Source: Porphyridium purpureum (Eukaryota > Rhodophyta > Bangiophyceae > Porphyridiales > Porphyridiaceae). Taken from it: a DNA stretch of 64,000 nt. The notes beneath the pieces are model-generated. The model saw only the letters and a program-made list of their open reading frames with translations. It searched no databases and was not told the DNA's origin. Positions 9,683 to 18,541 of the stretch are shown one piece after another. Where the stretch lies: assembly GCA_008690995.1 (NCBI GenBank), contig VRMN01000003.1:744001-808000 (forward strand), read 5' to 3'. The position numbers and the translations under genes are program-made. Position 1 is the stretch's first letter; the number at the start of each line of letters is the position of its first letter.

Positions 9683-12601
9683 TCATGTAAACACAGTACG
9701 GATCTGCTCACGAGCGAGCTCCTGCGCTTCAACAAGCTTCGAAGCGTCTTTGGCACCGGCCTGGGCGCCATCAGGTCGACCCCCACCCCCACCACCGCAA
9801 AGCTTTGCCACTGCCCCAATAATCTTCCCCATGTGTACTCCGGCCCGGACTGCATCCTTCCCAGCCACGCCAGAAAAGAATACTTTTTCTCCATTCACTG
9901 CACTTAATACGACAGCTGAGTTTGTTCCCAGTTTCTGAAGCAAGCGCTCTGCAGCTGCTCGCAAGCCGTCCGCGTCTACGCCATCCAACGAGGAAACAAT
10001 GAACTTGAAGTCCGCTGGTCCGCACTGGTCGGTCTTTTCGAGCAGTGCGTCGCTCATGACAAATGCTAGCTTCTTTTTCAATGACTCCAATTGCTTGTTG
10101 GCATCCTTCAGCTCTTCACGCAAGGTATCGACGCGTTCAACCACGTCTTCAGGTCGTGCCTTTAGAGTTCCGCACAGCTCACGAACAATACTATCCCTCG
10201 CTGAAGCAAACTCAACTACTGCGCGCCCACACACGGCCTCAATGCGACGTACGCCCGCAGCAATCCCGGTCTCGTTCAAAATCTTGAAAGCACCGATCTC
10301 AGCGGTGTTCGAAACGTGTGTGCCCCCGCAAAGTTCCATGGAAACGCCCGGCACCTCGACAACCCGTACGTCATTTCTGTCATACTTTTCTCCGAACATC
10401 GCAATCGCGCCGCGTTCTACCGCCTCATCTAGGCTCATGGTTACTACTTGAGCAGGAATACCGCTTTGGATCCACCCGTTGATCATATTCTCAATCGTCT
10501 CGAGCTCCTGCGGACTAAGCGCACGGGGCGAGTTGAAGTCAAATCGAAGTCGCGTCGGATCGACCAAGCTCCCTGCCTGGCTGACCTGGTCTGCACCAAG
10601 CACAAGGCGCAGTGCGGACTGCAGCAAATGCGTGGCCGTATGATGCGCCTTGGTCCGACTTCTCAAGTCACGGTTCACTGTGGCCTTGACTGCGTCTCCC
10701 ACTTTAAGCGAGCCGCACAACATTTCTCCAATGTGTACAAATGCACCAGACTCTTTGCGCACATCCTCCACCAAGAACTGAGAGTCGCCCAATCGCAAGA
10801 TGCCGCAATCACCAACCTGTCCGCCCCCTTCGGCATAAAAAGGGGTCCTTTCCAGCAGCACGCACGCGCGCTGGCCCTCGTCCAATGAATCCACCTGCGC
10901 ATCCTGCACAAACAACCCGCGCACTGCCGCACTTGGGATGTCCAGTTGCGTGTATCCAACAAACTCCGATTCTCCCACGCTTTGGGCAAACGAAGCAAGG
11001 GCTGCGCCAACAGTAAGATCAAGGCTTTCTCGTGCCGCGCGCGCACGAATTCGCTGCTTTTCCATGCATTCATCAAAAGCAGCCATGTCCACGCGGAGCC
11101 CGTTTTCTGCCGCACTTTCTTGTGTCAGCTCTACGGGAAACCCGAACGTGTCATACAACTCGAACGCGATGACACCCGAAAGTACGACCTGCTTGGCTAA
11201 TTTCGCATCGGAAATGGCTTCTTGCAGCCGATCCTCCCCGCGTTCAAGGGTCATGAGAAAGCGTGCTTCCTCTCGTTCGAGCTCCGACCGAATAAATGCC
11301 TCCCTCTCCCGACAATTCGTGTACCCTGCCTTCTCCGCTAGATCCAGTGCGCAACTTGACAGAACGCTGATGAAGGCCCCATCGATGCCAGCTTGTCGCC
11401 CATTGCGAAGCACGCGCCGAATCAGTCGCCTCACAATGTAGCCGCGTCCAGTATTACCCGGACGGACTCCGTCCGCGATCAAATGCATCACGGCGCGCGT
11501 ATGGTCAGCAACTACTTTGAAAGATGTCTGGAGGCGCGCGTCACAATTTTGGTACACTTTCCCGGCCAACTGCGCAGCCTTTTCAATGATGGGGAGCATC
11601 AAATCTGTTTCATAATTGTTGTCCGCGTGTTGAAGTACCTGACACACGCGTTCAAGTCCCATGCCTGTGTCAATATTCTTGCTTTTCAGCGGAGAAAGCG
11701 CGCCTTCCGCGTCGCGGTTGAATTCCATAAAGACGAGGTTGTACAGCTCAATAAACCGTGCGTCGTCTTCAAGATCCACATGCTCGTTTCCGCGGGCTGG
11801 TTCGAAATCATAGTAGATTTCAGAGCACGGGCCGCATGGTCCCGTGGGTCCAGACGCCCAGAAATTATCTTTCGCGCCCATGCGCTTAATGCGCGTCTCT
11901 GGAACACCCACAATATCCCTCCAAATAGCGTATGCCTCGTCATCGTCCTCGAAGACGCTCACTGCTAGGCGCTCCGTCGGAATGCCAAACACCGTGGTGA
12001 GAAGTTCCCAGGCCATTTGGCATGCCTCTGGCTTAAAATAATCTCCAAAGGAGAAGTTGCCCAGCATCTCAAAGAAAGTGTGGTGCCTTTTCGTGACGCC
12101 GACGTTTTCGATATCGTTGGTTCTAATGCATTTCTGCGACGACGTTGCTCTCGCACACGATCGCTCTTCTAGGCCCAGAAAGACGGGTTTGAATGGCACC
12201 ATGCCGGCAATCGTCAGCAGAATCGTTGGGTCGGAAGGAACCAGCGATGCAGAATCCATCCTCACGTGCGCATATCGCGGATGTTTCTCGTAGAACGACA
12301 GAAAGGTCTCACGGACTCTCACGCTGCTCCACTCAACCGCGGCATCAGACGACGTAACCGCCTTCTCATCCTGAACACGGGCATCTGCGGCGCGCGCCAA
12401 TACTCTGTGCCCGTCGCGTTGTCCCACCGGCACGCCGCCATGCGCCGACGAGCGTCGCGCCTTGCCGGCCGTTCCTGGTGCGTGGCGCCGCACCCGCGGC
12501 AACCGCGCAGACGCACTGGCGCTTCCCGCCTTGCACGGCAGCACTGGGTTTCCAGGAACGAACGCCAGCTGCCCTCTCAGTGTGGTGTCCATGCTGTGCA
12601 T
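9683..12601 (-). CDS. Alanyl-tRNA synthetase, organellar type
   Basis: Charges tRNA-Ala. About 972 residues from this ATG. Catalytic class II core: VPFKPVFLG, SQKCIRTNDIENVG, HHTFFEMLGNFSFGDYF, then the editing domain with the zinc ligands HHTATH and CGGTH, and a C-terminal coiled and DHHA1-like part with a glycine run (LCGGGGGGRP). The core resembles bacterial/plastid enzymes more than the eukaryotic cytosolic form. The leader MHSMDTTLRGQLAFVPGNP followed by an Arg/Ser/Ala-rich stretch of about 90 residues looks like a plastid (or dual plastid/mitochondrial) transit peptide. Possible starts are ATGs at 12685, 12601 and 12592; the frame is open to 12772, but there it begins with TTG. 12601 places AFVPG near the N terminus. 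Confidence 0.92.
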   Translation of the reverse strand: MHSMDTTLRGQLAFVPGNPVLPCKAGSASASARLPRVRRHAPGTAGKARRSSAHGGVPVGQRDGHRVLARAADARVQDEKAVTSSDAAVEWSSVRVRETFLSFYEKHPRYAHVRMDSASLVPSDPTILLTIAGMVPFKPVFLGLEERSCARATSSQKCIRTNDIENVGVTKRHHTFFEMLGNFSFGDYFKPEACQMAWELLTTVFGIPTERLAVSVFEDDDEAYAIWRDIVGVPETRIKRMGAKDNFWASGPTGPCGPCSEIYYDFEPARGNEHVDLEDDARFIELYNLVFMEFNRDAEGALSPLKSKNIDTGMGLERVCQVLQHADNNYETDLMLPIIEKAAQLAGKVYQNCDARLQTSFKVVADHTRAVMHLIADGVRPGNTGRGYIVRRLIRRVLRNGRQAGIDGAFISVLSSCALDLAEKAGYTNCREREAFIRSELEREEARFLMTLERGEDRLQEAISDAKLAKQVVLSGVIAFELYDTFGFPVELTQESAAENGLRVDMAAFDECMEKQRIRARAARESLDLTVGAALASFAQSVGESEFVGYTQLDIPSAAVRGLFVQDAQVDSLDEGQRACVLLERTPFYAEGGGQVGDCGILRLGDSQFLVEDVRKESGAFVHIGEMLCGSLKVGDAVKATVNRDLRSRTKAHHTATHLLQSALRLVLGADQVSQAGSLVDPTRLRFDFNSPRALSPQELETIENMINGWIQSGIPAQVVTMSLDEAVERGAIAMFGEKYDRNDVRVVEVPGVSMELCGGTHVSNTAEIGAFKILNETGIAAGVRRIEAVCGRAVVEFASARDSIVRELCGTLKARPEDVVERVDTLREELKDANKQLESLKKKLAFVMSDALLEKTDQCGPADFKFIVSSLDGVDADGLRAAAERLLQKLGTNSAVVLSAVNGEKVFFSGVAGKDAVRAGVHMGKIIGAVAKLCGGGGGGRPDGAQAGAKDASKLVEAQELAREQIRTVFT

Positions 12602-14191
12602 TCCCGTGGCCGCAGCCTTCACCCTCTGGCCGCCCACAATCCCAACGTCGCCGCGAGCTCCACGAGATTCGCCCGCCGCGAGCATGCTGCGTTCGACTCC
12701 TACGAAATCGGGCCATTTTGTGACACGCTGCGAAGTACACTGATGAAGTACAGCCGTATTCCGCGCCACCAACGTGCCAACGGCGTCCCGGCTGCGCTCA
12801 AGACACGTCTCGGCAGCACCTGCCAGCCACGGCGGGTCTGGATGCCGGCAACGGGCAGCTCGACGCCACTTCCAACCACTGTCCTTGGTTCATGTCGCGC
12901 GCGTAATGGCACCTTAATACTCAATTGACGATGTTTCGTCGCTTCGCAGGCTGGAACTAGGGCATGCAACGGTCCCATCACCCGGACGATGCGATAGTAA
13001 CGGGAGAGAAACAATGGCCATGGCCATGGCGGTGGCTATTGCGTGCAAGCCATGTCTTCTCCTCGGAATTGTGGCCAGGAATGGGAGAGCACCGACTCTG
13101 CGTCGGTCACACGGTTGACTGGTTGCACGGAACGCGCATTCTGCCCTGTCGAAGGATATGCCGCGAGAACTGGGAAGGCGCGACGTCTTGCGCTTGGTCG
13201 GGTAGCTTTTCTTTCAGTCGAGATAAAGGATGGTCCTGCAAAGTGTGCACTGTTTCGAAGTCGACTGCGCGCAAACAGAGTCTGTCTTGTGCGCGTTGTC
13301 GTCACGGCTACCGTAGTGGGGTGTCACATCGCCTGCGGAGCCCGTTCGAGAGTTCGGATCCCCCCCGAGTCAAAACTTGGTTGAATTGCTCCTTGTCACG
13401 GGGAATTCCAGCGAAGGCAATTGCGTTTTCTAGTACGACCGCGGCCGTTTTCGACACACGGCTTCCGAACAAAGAGCACGTGCCCTTCATACCCACAACG
13501 GAGGTGCAGCGTTTCGGGCAGCGCGAACGTCGAGGCGCTGGATTCCGGCGGCCAGATGGCGCGCTTGCCCGAGTCCGCGCGGCGTCAGATACGTCCCGTC
13601 TTCCTGCCGCGCGACCCATCATTCACGTGGTTTGACCCTGCATGAATTCACGGGCGCTCCGGTTAATAACGCCACGGCGTACGCGTGCATTAAGCAACGT
13701 GCGGCTGGGCTCTGTCCATTACACGCGAGGACGCTCTAGCGCGTTGCACCAACGTTTGTGATGGAGCGCGCGTGGCCGCAACCTCACCGCGCTCGTAACC
13801 CCCAAAAAATCCTCAAAAACACCGAAAATAGAATGCGTGGAAGCGGCGCATCACATTGCGCTCTCGGAGGGTTTCTACGGCACGCGCTCGGATGAACGCA
13901 GCCGCGCTTGGAAACCGACGGGCCAAACGTTTTTAAGATGCGTACGCGTGGCGTGCGTGGGTATCTACGCGCAGACATGTTGGATGGACATGTGAAATCG
14001 CACCGCGACACAGTCAAGTGCTGCTGTCATGCCGTTCTACCTCCGCGAGGCGTGAGTCGAAGATTCGCTGCCCTGCTGATCATGCGGGTTGCCACGCTGC
14101 GGCGCATATAAGTATCGCAACGCGCACGCCGTGACCAGATGCGCTGGACGCGAAAGTGACTAATGGCTGGAAAGAGTGCGGCGAGGACAGG
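12602..14191. other. Intergenic region between AlaRS and a small unknown gene
   Basis: About 1.6 kb. The frames present (for example 12964-13635 on the plus strand and 13308-13622 on the minus strand) have no recognisable motifs. A fourfold overlapping CCATGG run lies near 13016-13033. I looked for tRNA B-box patterns and found none convincing. The right end holds the TATA-like box of the next gene. Confidence 0.45.
14104..14112 (+). promoter_or_regulatory. TATA-like box GCATATAAG
   Basis: GCATATAAG lies 80 bases upstream of the ATG at 14192, in otherwise GC-rich DNA. A similar GCATATAAA stands on the minus strand near 17030-17038, upstream of the unknown gene starting at 16895. Spacing and context suggest a core promoter element. 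Confidence 0.4.
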
Positions 14192-14584
14192 ATGGACTCA
14201 AACGCTATGAGTGAGAAATGCAGTCACGCAAACGAGACGTCGGCGCAAGGTGCGTTGGTCGAGACCTTGGAGCCGTGTAGTGCCTCGCGCGAGTGCACGC
14301 TGCCCACGCCAGATACGGAACAAAGAATATGTGCTGCCGGTCCGTTGACAAGGGCGGAAACGATTGAGTCCAGCGAACAGGAGCTTGATAATGTCGCTCG
14401 TGATCCATCTGCTTCTGCTGCGGCCATTTTCCCTGACTCTTTGAGGAGAGCGGGGCGCGCGGAGCGACCGCGTCTCCGGGACGAGCGGCGTGCTCGCAAA
14501 CGGCGCCTCTTAATCAGAAGGCACGCGCCTGTTAGACGATTCGTGCTTCCAGAGAAAAGCCGACCGGCACATATCAACTTGTAA
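14192..14584 (+). CDS. Small protein of unknown function
   Basis: 130 residues from the first ATG after a TATA-like box. I do not recognise it. The N-terminal two thirds are acidic/polar and probably disordered, with six cysteines (C at about 10, 28, 32 and others). The C-terminal third is strongly basic (RDERRARKRRLLIRRH). It may bind nucleic acid, but nothing shows this. It converges with the EIPR1-like gene, 130 bases between stops. Coding status rests mainly on the ATG, the TATA-like element and frame length, so it could be spurious. Confidence 0.4.
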   Translation: MDSNAMSEKCSHANETSAQGALVETLEPCSASRECTLPTPDTEQRICAAGPLTRAETIESSEQELDNVARDPSASAAAIFPDSLRRAGRAERPRLRDERRARKRRLLIRRHAPVRRFVLPEKSRPAHINL

Positions 14585-14714
14585 TCATACCGAACGTAGG
14601 ACCGGGCGCAGTCGAAGAGTGCTAGGTACGTGTCGTGTTGTAGAACCAGAACAACAAAGTATTCCGTTAATGTGCAAACAATAGTATTGCACAGTACGCG
14701 CACAGCTTCCTTGC

Positions 14715-15950
14715 TCACGCGAGCAGAATTTCATTGCACACGGACTCCGGCAAGCGCCGAAGACAAAAGCGGCCGTCGTACGACAGCGACGCAAGACTCA
14801 GCGGATCTTGCCGACTCCACGCAATATCATACACCGTGTCGTCATGATCTGGGAATGTGCACTTTGCTTTGGTCCGGTCCGTCTCACCACTCGTAGGCTG
14901 TGTGGAAGACGTGTGTAATGCGTCCGTGAGCCACACGCGTACCACGCCATCAGTGCCGCTCGTCGCCAGCACGCCGCCAAATTGGCTGTTGTAGCGAAGA
15001 GCGCACGCACTGTGCTCGTGCGCGTGTACATGAGCCGTGGGCTCAGCGGAACGCGAACTGTCCGCGTTCGCTGCAAACCGTCTCAAATCCCAGCATCGCA
15101 ATGTCCCATCGTCTCCCACAGAGCTCAGCGCCTTGTCCGAAAAAGGACCGAATTCTGCGCACCTAGTTCCGAGCGCATGTGCTAGCCACGTGTGGACAAC
15201 AGTAGTTGGTGTGCGCGAGTCCCCAATAGCGAGCCCGTGTTTACCGAGTGCCATCACAAAAACGTTCGGCGTATCGGAGCACCAGCGCGCCGGGCCGCAT
15301 CGGTTGCTGTCTTTACACATGTCAAGCAGCTCGATTCCCACAAACAAGGGCGACAATCCGGCCTGGCCAAGATCAAGTAGGCACAAGGATTGTGAACTGG
15401 CTGCGAGCGCGCGATGTCTCATCGTCGGGCTCACATCGACGTGCAAGGCCACGCCATGCTGTGCTCGGTCCAGCTCTGAGACATCCGTGATGCGGAGTTC
15501 GGATGAGGAAAGTTGCGAGCCCGGCCATTTTAAAACTGCAAATGAAGTACTGGTCCCGCTGCGCAGTGCGGCGACAATCTTTCCGTCACTCTCCGCTGCT
15601 GACCACACTTCTGCTCCCGCCGGCGACCCGAAGCGCTCGACATGGATGTCCTGTCGCAAGTCGGCCGGGTCCGACCCGGCTTCTAAAGGTATGCCCCCGT
15701 GTGTTCGCGCCCCGTCTAGCGTGCCATCCACACGAGCCTCGTCGTCTTTCAGTCGGATGAGCGCATTGTGCGATAACTTGCGAACAGTCCCCGTACCAAC
15801 CATAAATTGCGACAGGTTGGTAGGCGCGGCACCAGTATCCCGTTCCTTGTTGTAGCCAACCCTGTCGTCCTGCTCACCGATGCCTTGACCCATCGGTGCC
15901 AAGCAACGAGCGCCGTGCCCGAGGCCCACGGATCGTGCTCCACGCCACAT
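14715..15950 (-). CDS. EIPR1/TSSC1-like WD40 protein
   Basis: 411 residues. EIPR1 binds the EARP and GARP tethering complexes and acts in endosome-to-Golgi and dense-core vesicle traffic. The C-terminal blades match best: GDDGTLRCWDLRR, TSGTDGVVRVW, and HDDTVYDIAWSRQDPLSLAS followed by LSYDGRFCLRRLP, which is the characteristic EIPR1 ending. Near the N terminus ARCLAP and FMVGTGTVRKLSHNALIRL correspond to the first blade of the animal protein. The middle is diverged. The ATG at 15950 is preferred, because the frame extends upstream to 16010 only with a TTG. It could be another seven-blade WD protein, but the ending argues for EIPR1. Confidence 0.75.
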   Translation of the reverse strand: MWRGARSVGLGHGARCLAPMGQGIGEQDDRVGYNKERDTGAAPTNLSQFMVGTGTVRKLSHNALIRLKDDEARVDGTLDGARTHGGIPLEAGSDPADLRQDIHVERFGSPAGAEVWSAAESDGKIVAALRSGTSTSFAVLKWPGSQLSSSELRITDVSELDRAQHGVALHVDVSPTMRHRALAASSQSLCLLDLGQAGLSPLFVGIELLDMCKDSNRCGPARWCSDTPNVFVMALGKHGLAIGDSRTPTTVVHTWLAHALGTRCAEFGPFSDKALSSVGDDGTLRCWDLRRFAANADSSRSAEPTAHVHAHEHSACALRYNSQFGGVLATSGTDGVVRVWLTDALHTSSTQPTSGETDRTKAKCTFPDHDDTVYDIAWSRQDPLSLASLSYDGRFCLRRLPESVCNEILLA

Positions 15951-16139
15951 CTCGGATTCTGGAAGGCTAGCCTCAGACGCAGTTTCCGACACAAGATTCG
16001 GAGGATCCAACTAAAAGCTCTCATTTCTGTCTTGTCAGGGAACTCATGGGGTGTTCGAACTGGAGTTTAACAATGTGGGTCACATGAAGCCGGAAGCAAA
16101 TTTAATTAGTTGAAGATGAGACGATACCATGTACGCCAT

Positions 16140-16895
16140 CTATGCACTGGCTATGCGCGCAAGCATGTGCTGATCCAGGTCCCGCACGCTTAGCTGAGCC
16201 CTCTCACAGATTGCCAGCCTATTGTCACGGTCTCTGACGGGAGGCGGGAGCGCAATGTTGTTAGACAAGCGCATCTCTAGCTGACCTGACGAGCCTCGAC
16301 TTCGGATGCCGTTCGATAGAAAGGGTATGTCGCTCTGTACAGACTGCGTCGAAGTCGCGCGAGAACCAGACAAAGACTTGATCGTAATCGAGTACTGCTG
16401 GTTGAATGTCAGCACATTGGATGACAGAAGACACGTTCTCGCAGAATCCTGGCGTCGCTGCGTTGCCTTCGTCTCTTTTGCCTTAACCAGCGATGGCGCA
16501 CCTTGAAGGTCCTCCGGCGAGAAAGTACTTTCATGGTCAAGCCTCGGCGCGGAAAGCGGAGACATAGTCATCCGTGAGGGGTTTGGCGAACGAGCTGGAC
16601 GTTGGTTGAAAGCCAGCGGGCTGTTCGGACTTTGCCTTGGCACCTGTCTCGGATGGCGCGTAGCCTTCTTAGGCGTCGGTGTTTCTGGCGCAGCAGTCTT
16701 TCCTTCGTAACCTGGCACTTGCGACAAATCGAGTTTCCCGCTCAGGCGCTTCGGCGGAGCACTGCGTTTATCCGGGCACGAGCGGCGTCCCTCCCGCCCT
16801 CGGCGAGTATTGGCTTCGGGCCGTGCTGTTGATTCGTCAAAGTCCACTTCCCGCTCCTGACGGATGTGTGGTGCGGGGCACGTTGCGAAATCCAT
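16140..16895 (-). CDS. Unknown disordered Ser/Pro-rich protein
   Basis: 251 residues from a clear ATG. No family recognised. The protein is basic and rich in Ser, Pro, Arg and Thr. It has many SP and TP sites (ETPTPKK, RQSPNSPLAF, RSPNPSRMTMSPLSAP), which suggest a phosphorylated, mostly unfolded protein. Only the last 40 residues (ERAQLSVRDLDQHMLARIAS) look helical. It is on the same strand as the EIPR1-like gene and 190 bases upstream of it. A TATA-like GCATATAAA on the minus strand near 17030-17038 lies about 135 bases upstream of the ATG. Confidence 0.5.
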   Translation of the reverse strand: MDFATCPAPHIRQEREVDFDESTARPEANTRRGREGRRSCPDKRSAPPKRLSGKLDLSQVPGYEGKTAAPETPTPKKATRHPRQVPRQSPNSPLAFNQRPARSPNPSRMTMSPLSAPRLDHESTFSPEDLQGAPSLVKAKETKATQRRQDSARTCLLSSNVLTFNQQYSITIKSLSGSRATSTQSVQSDIPFLSNGIRSRGSSGQLEMRLSNNIALPPPVRDRDNRLAICERAQLSVRDLDQHMLARIASA

Positions 16896-18462
16896 CTGCT
16901 GGAGGCTGCCTCAAGCCGTCCGTCCACGTTCTCTCAAACCTTCCCAGCCTTTGCACGGGAGGCGACACACACACTTTTTCGTTCGTCCTGTGCGACAGAC
17001 CCAGGCCGCTATCAGGGTATAAAGCTCCATTTATATGCGGTCGCCAGAGTCGATGGGCGGGGAGACATTCGAACAGCGGGCTCGTTCACGAACATCAGAC
17101 TGCCCATTCTGCACTGCTCTTCACGTGAGGTGTACTTCTTTGTGGGCTCACGTGCATGCCCACGCAACATGCGTCAAATCGAAACTGGACTTTCCAACTC
17201 GGATTCTGTCCTGAGCGACGGGTTTCTCCGTGTTGCTTTGTGGGCCAAGAAGAGCGGAAGGCGCGTGGGACGGGTGAACGAATACAGCGGGACTTACGTC
17301 CGGCGTTGTGAATGTCGGGCGCGGCAGCCGTGCATGAGCGGAGTGACGAGCCGATGAAACGCTGAGTCATCGAGTCTGATGCCGAAATCGGTTTCGGATC
17401 GGTGCGAGGATCGTTACATGCTTGCTTGAATAGCAGTGCGCGGAACTCAGTCTGACGGTGCGGAGAGTTTGCAGTCCACCTTATTTTCGGTGCGATCGAT
17501 CTCAAGGGGCGCACGCACTGAGTGAGCGAGCAAGTAAGTGCAACACCGATGATACCACGTCTCCAGCAGCTGCGGCCGTGCGACTGGCTCGCGTCGATAC
17601 GTGTGCTGACTGTGCGTGCACGTTCGTCGGCACTTGTCGGGTGAATCGTGCGTGTTCGCGTGCTGGCTACGGACTTTGTCCATGCCCTCGTGCAGCTGCT
17701 AGCCCTTTACCGGCAGGAGTCCCAACCCTGCCGAGACCGATGGATTTGACTCACATGCCCTATCGTTCCTCTTGACAGAATGCGAAGGTTGCCGCATACA
17801 GATCAAGCAATGGCTCGTGTCCACGACAACATGCATGCACTTGAGGCATACCGTGATGTACCATGATGGTGAGAGACGGGTGTACAAACGGTGCACAGGT
17901 TGCTTCCTCAGCCAGAAGACTTCAACAAGAACCCTGCAGGCACAGCTGTACTCCCACGGGGTATAGCCGTATGGGCTTTGCACGGCGCGGGCCGTCTGCG
18001 AGCTGACAGCCACTTGTGAATCAAATGTTTCAAGTGGATGAAGCGAAAACGTCGATGGGGCTTGACCACCGCCCAGAATCAAATAGCTCGTGCTGAAAGG
18101 CGCATGTTGCACAGTCATGTACTGGCGCACAGAGCTGGCTTTGGTGCATGTCAAGCATGCATGTGATGTGAGGATGGAGACAGGCCTCTTTCACGAACGC
18201 CAAAAACCATGCTTGACTCCGCACACTGTGCAGAGAGGCATGCAAGATTTGTGCCGAAGAAGCAGACGGCTGAGATCGATTTTTTCAGAAAGGAAAACGG
18301 CATCGTTGGCTTGCGACACCCGCGCCCGGGAGCCTAAGGCGCCGTTTGGGTTGCGATCAACGTGAGGATGCTTCTCCTGCTGCTTCACGTTCCCACACAT
18401 TGTGCGAGCCGGCTTTTGCGGAAACCACGGGGATGTACTAAACGAGCGAGTCCTCCATGAAT
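16896..18462. other. Long intergenic region
   Basis: About 1.6 kb without a supportable gene. Frames such as 17699-18154 on the minus strand start with TTG and show no motifs. A near-copy of the ACTGTAC motif (GCTGTAC, about 17945-17951) is present. The left part presumably holds the promoter of the unknown gene ending at 16140, and the right part the 3' UTR of the PP2A subunit. Confidence 0.45.
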
Positions 18463-18468
18463 TTTATT
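18463..18468 (-). terminator. Polyadenylation signal AATAAA (PP2A B'')
   Basis: AATAAA on the minus strand, 74 bases past the stop of the PP2A regulatory subunit. Confidence 0.55.
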
Positions 18469-18541
18469 TCGCTTGGTACCATTAGACATAGTACGCATCG
18501 TTGAACACTTCACTGTGACGCACGGGACCGCCCAGGGCACC

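Noticed and set aside
13330-13370. tRNA-like GTTCGA and GTTCGGATCC patterns
   Set aside because: No A box at the right distance and no cloverleaf stems could be folded by eye.
12964-13635. 223-codon plus-strand frame with an ATG in an otherwise empty region
   Set aside because: No family resemblance, irregular composition and overlapping frames on the other strand of similar length. Not supportable without transcript data.
17699-18154. 151-codon minus-strand frame
   Set aside because: Begins with TTG, no motifs, Cys/Ser/Tyr pattern typical of random sequence.
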